NCBI GenBank assembly: GCA_022885665.1
Contig: JAGQDJ010000005.1
Location: 372,001 to 436,000 of the forward strand
DNA length: 64,000 nucleotides
Origin: Triops longicaudatus
Taxonomy: Eukaryota; Arthropoda; Branchiopoda; Notostraca; Triopsidae
Direction of reading: 5' to 3'
Shown one piece after another: positions 56,946 to 64,000 of this stretch; within the stretch, counting starts at the first letter, position 1, and each line of letters begins with the position of its first letter. The translations under genes and the position numbers were made by a program. Under the pieces are notes generated by a model that saw nothing but the letters and a program-made list of their open reading frames with translations, was not told the origin of the DNA and searched no databases.

Positions 56946-59900
56946 ATGGGACGAACTAAAGAGAAATTAGTGAGTTGTGTACGAAGTTTGCTAGCTTTTC
57001 TCTTCTCCCAAGTTGGACTTTGTGCTCTAGTGGTCGGTTATGCTGTACTGGGTGCGATCATTTTCGAAAGCCTCGAGGCAGACAATGAAATATATCAACG
57101 GAAAGAAATACAGCGCTTCCGGGACCATTGTTTAGCCAATGTACGTAACTTGACAGGTAAGCAGAACACTAGAAAACGTTTCAAATTGGTGTTGCACCTA
57201 TGTGAAGGATCCTGTAAACAACGAAGATTCGACTTGCGAAACGGGCTACATCTATAGTCCCCATACGAGGATTAACAATAGGTTTATATTGCTTAATAAA
57301 GCTGAAGTACCTTATTTTTGAATTTATTGCAATATTTTTAGTGGAATATTTTTAGGTCCCAAAAGGCGCTCAAAATGCGCTGTGAAGTCCTAAACTAGCA
57401 CCCTAGGGCTACCTGCATGTCAATTTACTCGCTTTTCCCCGCTGGTTACCGAGGAGTATTGGGTTTGCTATGTTTCAAGTCAAGAAAAGGTTGCGAAATT
57501 TCTGAAGCAGAATATCGGGAAACAACGATCGGGATATAACCAGATTGACAAAAGTGTCATCTTATCATCATTATTCAGGTCAAAAAGTTGTTATCCCCTT
57601 ATACAAAATTGGTGCAAACAATTAATGTCGCCAACGCATTCGTTATTCCCAGCAAAATGAGAGTTTTGTATTCTTCCGTTATAACGTTCTTCATGGAGTT
57701 TTTTCGGCGGTTGTAATAATGTGTTGGACACAAATTCTTCCTTCGTCAAAAATGTTTGTTTGCTTTCCCTGACAATTTCCAATAAAGTAATGCAAGTTCA
57801 AGAACATTCAGCTATTGATGAATTACTGAGCTATTTTTAAATAAGATACTTACCATAGTGAGAGGGTGGTACTTTATTAAATTCGGGCTTAGTAATCCCT
57901 CGCACTATGCTAAGCGCTTGTTTTTTTTTTTTTTTTTTTTATTATTACTTTCATCGGCTTGAGCTTTGCTCGTTGCCGTCCATCGCTTGGGTTGGTTTCT
58001 TGGCAAGCATATTATGGACTGGGAAGAAATCTAAAATACAACAGTTTCAGGGTGAATTGCCGACGCTTAGTCCCAACAACAATGAGTGATCCTTGGTCAC
58101 GGGTCAAGAACGTCTTTCTTGTTGTTTGAAGAACTGTAGCGTTGTCCAGTAGTAAGCTAAACTTAGGGTATTTTGTGTCAGTGAAGACAGTTGCAAAATT
58201 TGTACGCTTTACAATCTGGGATCCAAGGGAATTATAGTGAAGCTCACTCAGGCCCGTACCGTCGGGGGGCCCAAGAGGGCCCGGCCCCCCCAAACGCAAG
58301 TCTGGCCCCCCCCCCAAGTAAAAAAATGGATATGAAGAAGAATTAATGGTTTTATTGCAAGATGAAAATGAAATAAGGAATCATATTTATTCATATATAC
58401 CATATATAATCTAGTAGTAGGCACAATGTATTGTGGCGTTCTGTATCCGGCTTAAGCCTTGTCACTCCCCAGACTCCTTGGATGCTTTCCTAAAAGCGTC
58501 GTCTCAGGGGACTCATGCGGGGAAAGCGACAGGTCAAGGCTAATGAAGGTGATGAAAGACCAAGGAGAGAAGCAATTCAGTCAGTTAGTGGTAGGCAGTC
58601 GGAGTCAGTCGACGGTCAGTCGGGGGCACTTCAGGATTGGTAGGGCAAAGGCTAAAGGTGTAAGGGAGAGTCGGGTGCTTTGACACACTTTTTACTCAAA
58701 CTTTTTTCCTTACAAAAGTTATAAACAAATGTCAATTATTCCAACATTATTCTGTATTGAGATCTTTCCGGTACTTGTGCTAATTTTTCCCCACTCCTCG
58801 AGAAAACCGTTTAATAGTAAAAAAAGTTTTCCCAGAAGTCGTCTGTGTGTCATAATACCCGAACTTGGAGGGTACTATGACACACCTCGGGTGAGCTATG
58901 ACACAGAAATAAACCTTGTTACTCAACAATGAACAATCTTCTTATTCTCGCCATGTATGGCGATTTATTGGATCACATTAAATTAAATTGTTAATGAGTT
59001 CATTATCAGTGGAGATAGCAAGCGTCGAAACGCGTTTGCTCCAGTTTAATTCCTGAATATACTCCTCTGTTTCGGCTTTGTTCATTCTGAAAAAAAGGTT
59101 CGCATAAATAAGTACAAATTTAAATCGGTTAGCAACAAACACATGTTCTCAGCGTAGGATACATAGATTTCTTGGCATGCGTCAAGAAGCTTATAGATTC
59201 AAAGATTGTATATGGTAGAATACAATACCTGCCCCCCCACTTCCGACGCCTATTGTCGGGGGTCACCAGTGACATCACTAATAACATCAAATCTGATGAC
59301 TTTCTTCGACGGTTTAATGAAATGAAAAATCGTCGACTGCACTTATTTTGAGTCACGTTAATATCTTACGCATACAATTTTTTTACTTCTGTATGTAATT
59401 GTTGTGTTATTTCTATACTACTGCATTCTTCCTTTGTTATAGCAAATCTATCTGACTGTCTGTACTCTCTATGTTCAATTGTCCATCGTGCAAACATAAT
59501 AATTGGTTTTTGTCTTTGTTTCGGAAAAATGTGCGAAAATCATTCCATATAGGCAATAATGCCGCAAAATAATGTCGAGACAAAAGGCCTATTTTGTTTT
59601 TCTTGATCATTCGAAATTTTAACATTACAAAAAGTAATCATTTATTACACGAGAATTACTGCCCCCTTAATAAGAGTCTGGGCCCCCCCTTCAAAAGGTG
59701 TCACGGTACGGGGCTGAGCTCACTTACTGAAGAAATTTTCAAGTAAAAACTTTCGCCCTTTTCATATGTGAAAACTTAGACATATTTAGCCGGTAATTTC
59801 GTCTTTTGCTAGACTTCATAATTCAGAGGTGTAATCTGCGCCCCTTTACCTAACATTCACAGTTATTTCGGTTCCCTACAACTATTTTCGCCTGAGATAA

Positions 59901-62900
59901 CTCCCACCCCCTTATTCCCCAACACACTAACATTGCATATGTTCTCACAATCAGCAATTTGAAGTATTTCTGTATTAAAATTCTCCAATATATCAAAACT
60001 AAATTCCACACCCAACGAATGAAGAATCTAAAGGTCTTATTTAACGAGATGTAAGGCGTAGACGGCACTAAATTATAAACAAATGTTTGGTTATAACTCC
60101 ACAATAACTAAGTTATCCTTTTTCCAAGCAATGTTACGACCACTGGTTTCCTGTTCCGTAGCAACAGTTATCAACACCCACGCACTCGGAAGAGTAGCCG
60201 TAGTTTCGTGAAAGCGATGTGCTACATTTGGCGTTACCACAATTTATAAATCAGTGTGAGATGCTAAACCAACAGGTGCTAAAGATGTTCAAACCTGGAC
60301 GTTAGAGTTGTGCAACGTAAAATACGTACCTTGTGAAACTGCAACAAGACTTAGAAGTATCCCACCCACGTTAGACTCGTCGTGTCCTGATGTTTCTGCA
60401 GAAATTTTAAAGCTCGTTTATTTGTCCATTCTTAGAAAAACTTGAAGACAACTTTACGTGGGTAAATTGGACCTCGGAAGTTGGCTCGCTGCTCAAGGAT
60501 TTTGAAGATCAAGTCGTCCGTGCGGTGAAACTTGACGGTTATGATGGCAAAGAAACTAACGACGAAGAACGACAATGGTCTTTCAGCGGAGCTCTTCTGT
60601 ACTCCGTCACTGTTATCACAACAATAGGTAATCTACTAAACCTAACTGGCAAGTGACATTTTTACAACGGTGTGAAGCTACACCAGTACGTGTTTGATAC
60701 TTTCTTTTATTCCTTCAGGACCAAATTCCGTCATGGAAATATATTACCTTAAATAAATAATAAAATTTCACACCTGTTTCAGAAAAGCATCATACCGTAA
60801 CACAACGTAATAATATCCCGTCGGATTAATAGCACAAATAATACAGTCACAGCGAAAACGGAGCTTACAAGAATTAAGCGCAAAATGATCCAATCAGAAA
60901 TATCAGCTTAAGACCTGAACTGATCAGTAGTTTTCCCCTACTACCCACAATCGCCAATCAGAAAGCCCTCTTTATTCAACGTAGGTAAGATATAATTGAA
61001 AAAATAGGAAAATAAAGTTCGGCATGTAAATAAGTAGCACATTTTAAACACATGTTTTTTAAATTATAACGCAACAATTAAAAATAACACATTTTAAACA
61101 CATGTTTTTTAAATAATAACGCAACAATTTGTCTGCTGTTTACTTTCTTTGTCTCAGAAACACTTTGCCTACATCAGCAAGGACTCGGAGGCGCACATTA
61201 ATTTGTAGTACAACAGTTCAAATGCAAGAAACAGAAGAGAAATAGTCGTCGGTGCGAGCTCTGGCATTAGATAATAAACACAGACCTAAGCATGACCGAA
61301 ATAGTCGGAAGTTATAAATTCAGGAACTCCTACGCTTGTAGGGTAAACATTATCTTTTGTTCAGTACTGCGTTCGACTACTATGTCCAAAACGTGGCCTT
61401 TTGTCTGCGGGACAGTTTAGGTTAAGGTAGTTTCCTGTGGGCGTGTGGATAGGGAGGTTAAGAAGGTGTTTAACCCCAATTGTTGCTATTTCTGCCAACT
61501 GTGCTTGCTCAGCATTCTGGAGGTACCTTACAGTCCAGTACTGGTCGAGTAAGTGAATTAACTGCTTGTTTTGGCAAGCGACATGCACATCCATTGGCTG
61601 AGATGTTCGGCAACATAAGTGCTAATGGCAGTAATCTTTCGAGTCTGGCCAACAGATGTGTATGTGAACGCCTACACCATGCTAGTACCTTACATACATT
61701 TTGAAGTATTAACTTTCCCATTGAAGGAATCGGTATATTTTTGACAATTATGCCTTGTCGCGGCAAGATACAGAAATGTTTCAACGTAAGGAAATCATTA
61801 CAAGGGCCACGAAGAGGACTGGACCTGTCAAGGATAGGTCAACAGTGTCTTTTAAAGTGCGCTCAGGCGGTTGGGTACGTGTCAAACGCGCCCAAGACCA
61901 TAGCCAGTCTTGTCCGTGGGCACACATGTATGATGACATGCTAAACGAGCAGTTGCAATCGTTAACTTACATGATGCACCACTCCTCAAAATAGAATTTC
62001 CCTTTTTTTATGAATCACGACGTCTAGTTTTTGAGCGTCAGCAGGTCTTACAGCGCACAAATGTCTGCGGCCCAGGACCGATGAGCGTTTACGTCATGTA
62101 TGGAGCCAAGACTACCAAAGTTATTGATTCTATTTCCTCCGCTCTGATAGTCAATTTTATTTCTGAATTTTTGCTCTTTTTTCGGACAGGATACGGCAAT
62201 CTGGCACCCAAAACGTCCGAAGGCAAGATTGTGACGATGTTGTACGCTTTACTGGGAATCCCTTTGATGTTGTTATGCTTATCAAATATCGGCACCTTAA
62301 TGGCCTCGACGCTGCAATTCGCGTTTGGCAAAATTTGTTGCGATTGCAATTACCACAGACGCCACGACTACGAAGATCCCACCCCGTTTCACCATGAATT
62401 TTCCGTCCCTACAGCCCAATCTACCTCACCCATCAGGAAATCCCACCGTAATAGTACCAAGGGACGCGCCAAGCCCCCGTCAGTGCAAGAAGATTTCTCG
62501 GATTTTGAGTACGACCACATATGGGAATCTTCTACGTCCTTGGCGAATCAGATGGTTCAGAAAGAAGTGGTAGAGTTATACATTTTGGATCGCCTTGGCT
62601 GGGAGGCTAAATCCGTCTTAGCGGAGTGTGCAGAATATGCTTTGGAACATGACGAATCAATGGACAATCAATGTTATGAGTCGACAGCAAGATTAATTGA
62701 TAACATCAAAAGCTCAACTAGTGTATTGGTGCCACAGGAACAGCTTAGTAAACAGTACCAGGAATCGTCTTGCCCAAGTGACGATGCCGAAGCAGAGACC
62801 AGTGAGCCAGACATGTACCGGCTGCCCATAACAGCCTTTCATACGTCACAACGCAAACAACAAGAATCTAATTCCATCAGCGCGTCTGAAACGGAAACGC

Positions 62901-63676
62901 CTCTTGGAACTTGGCCGGACGACGCGGCTTCGGAATCAAGTGTGAGTACTTGGAACAGTCGTCACTGGCTCCACAAGGATTCTAGTTCCTCTAAAAGCTT
63001 TCGCAACCGCTTTAAACGCAAAATGAGCCTGCCTGCTGGCGGGTCTCGGCGTTTCAAGTCTTTGAGCAAGAGAACATGTAACAAAAGCCAGCAAACTGAT
63101 GCATGTTTTGGCACCTGGATGGCGTCTGCGGGTATGATGTCTGCTCAAGGGAGCGACACTACCTACCAGAACAACTCTACTTCCGCCTTACCCACGCTAT
63201 TACCACGTGGCAGTAGTAAGCAACCCACCATAATGGAAGGCTTGTATTTCGCATACCACGATCCGTATTTAAGGCAATATTTGCTAAAACCACCTACGCC
63301 TCCTCCTCCGCCTGTGAAAGATGTTGATGTGGTTCCGAAGGACGCGACCCCTCAAGTGCCCGTACCCGTAGTACTGTTTTTGGTCGTGGGTTACATTTGC
63401 GTAGGAGCGTTGGTGTTCTCAGCTTGGGAAGAATGGAGTTTCCTAGACGGGGCTTATTTTAGTTTTATAACTTTGTCCACCATTGGCTTTGGGGATCTTG
63501 TTCCCGGCCACCGTGTGCTAAGTGCTGCCACCCGTGAGGGTCAAACAAAACTGGTCATCTGTTGCTTGTACCTAGTCATTGGCTTAGCGATTATTGCCAT
63601 GTCGTTTAGCCTCGTTCAAAACGAAGTTGTCAGTCGGTGTAAAAAAATTGGCAAAGAATTGGGAATTATTCGCTAA
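56946..63676 (+). CDS. Two-pore domain potassium channel with long M2-M3 loop (TRESK/TWIK-like)
   Basis: Three exons (56946-57156, 60436-60627, 62190-63676 ending TAA) encode 629 residues. K2P channels carry background K+ current as dimers. M1 is near residues 15-40 (FLFSQVGLCALVVGYAVLGA). The extracellular cap has two N-glycosylation sequons (NFT, NWT). Pore loop 1 has TTIGYGN, split by the second intron exactly at the glycine, and M2 follows (MLYALLGIPLMLLCLSNIG). A cytoplasmic loop of ~340 residues, rich in Ser and acidic residues with a poly-Pro stretch, joins M2 to M3 (VVLFLVVGYICVGALVFSAW). Pore loop 2 has STIGFGD, then M4 and a very short C-tail. Long loop plus short tail resembles vertebrate TRESK (KCNK18), but orthology among arthropod K2Ps is not decidable. 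AATAAA follows at 63721. Confidence 0.9.
57921..57979 (-). mobile_element. Second copy of the tiny poly(A)-tailed retroposon
   Basis: On the minus strand it reads ACGGCAACGAGCAAAGCTC, then AAGCCGATGAAAGTAATAAT, then about 20 A residues. The core matches the 25441-25481 copy with one visible substitution. A short CGCTTG repeat occurs on both sides (57915-57920 and 57984-57989), possibly a target duplication. It lies in K2P intron 1, antisense to the gene. Confidence 0.6.
58241..59724. mobile_element. Complete-ended hAT element with perfect 8-bp target duplication
   Basis: The element 58249-59716 (1468 bp) starts CAGGCCCGTACCGT and ends ACGGTACGGGGCTG, so its inverted termini match at 13 of 14 positions. 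It is flanked by identical octamers AGCTCACT at 58241-58248 and 59717-59724, the hallmark hAT duplication length. It is inserted in intron 1 of the K2P gene. On its minus strand are short coding-like blocks, e.g. FARWTIEHREYRQSD near 59450-59490, ending at a donor-like GTAAGA, and NKAETEEYIQELNWSKR after a T-rich acceptor near 59088. No intact transposase is present, so it is probably non-autonomous or decayed. Confidence 0.85.
61038..61129. repeat. 50-bp tandem duplication in K2P intron 2
   Basis: Two copies of a 42-base block starting CACATTTTAAACACATG lie at 61038-61079 and 61088-61129, period 50. They differ at one visible base (AAATTATAAC versus AAATAATAAC). The near identity implies a recent duplication. 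Confidence 0.85.
61740..61995 (+). other. Coding-like frame in K2P intron 2, possible element relic
   Basis: An open stretch reads EMFQRKEIITRATKRTG, then SFKVRSGGWVRVKRAQ, ending at a stop at 61992-61994. The basic VRSGGWVRVKR segment is reminiscent of the C-terminal end of retrotransposon integrases, but the match is too short to assert. It lacks a convincing start, and the interval lies within an intron. Confidence 0.2.
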
Positions 63677-64000
63677 TAAACAACGTTGACATGGTGACGT
63701 TGGATTTCAACATCTTCATAAATAAAGACTAACACTTGTTCTTGCGTTAAAATGTATAAAGACAATAAAAATTTGATAAAAAATATTAATATAAAAATAT
63801 AAATGAACAAAAATGAAAGAACAAATTCATAAAATTATAAATAAAATTGTACTTAAATTTCCCACAATTATTCGAAATTGAAAGAGACACTTAAGCAGTA
63901 GCCTACATATCAATATCTCAAACATTTTAAACTTAAAATAGACACAATGAGTCAACTCAACGCAAGCAGTTGATAGAAAATAAAAACTGATAAAAAGGCT
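63677..64000. other. K2P 3' region
   Basis: This A/T-rich downstream sequence has the likely poly(A) signal AATAAA at 63721-63726, 45 bases past the stop. No other feature was seen to the window end. Confidence 0.5.

Overview
The window is nuclear DNA from a multicellular animal, most likely an arthropod. Every gene is split by GT-AG introns, many of them only 55-100 bases long. Gene content is animal-type: XBP1, GGNBP2, SPT6, neuferricin, WSB and two-pore K+ channel. Eukaryotic tRNAs lie inside introns, and small hAT-type DNA transposons are scattered throughout. A degenerate (CCTAA)n patch and a quick-to-court-like gene point weakly to arthropods; the species cannot be named from sequence.

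Layout, left to right: (1) 1-5153 (+) 3' part of a TEX14-like pseudokinase gene, with four tRNA genes in its introns (Met-CAT, Ser-GCT, two Ser-TGA). (2) 5456-7228 (-) MRM1, mitochondrial rRNA 2'-O-methyltransferase, head-to-head with (3) 7825-16033 (+) SPT6, whose C-terminus carries seven copies of a ~37-residue repeat. (4) 16920-18382 (+) an HCFC1R1-like gene. (5) 19028-23353 (+) GGNBP2. (6) 23585-24537 (-) MRPL18, head-to-head with (7) 24930-27199 (+) MFSD10. (8) 28512-30055 (+) neuferricin (CYB5D2). (9) 30318-34865 (-) a 941-residue coiled-coil protein, possibly quick-to-court-like. (10) 34.9-42.2 kb, gene-poor, with several transposon remnants. (11) 42264-43658 (+) XBP1, with one spliceosomal intron, a TATA/ERSE-like promoter, upstream ORFs and a predicted IRE1-type frame-shifting intron. 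(12) 44559-46234 (-) DRG1. (13) 46.2-52.0 kb, gene-poor. (14) about 51992-54385 (+) WSB-type WD40/SOCS-box protein, first exon unresolved. (15) 56946-63676 (+) a two-pore K+ channel with a long M2-M3 loop; its first intron holds a complete-ended hAT element with a perfect 8-bp target duplication.

The genes are mostly unrelated housekeeping genes packed as convergent or divergent neighbours, not a functional cluster. The most informative regulatory locus is XBP1. It combines an ERSE-like promoter element, uORFs that overlap the start codon, and a 29-nt frame-shifting intron with a canonical 5' IRE1 loop but a deviant 3' loop. I found no convincing wholly new biological system. The best candidates for something undescribed are the XBP1 intron variant, the SPT6 C-terminal repeat array, and a tiny poly(A)-tailed retroposon present twice.
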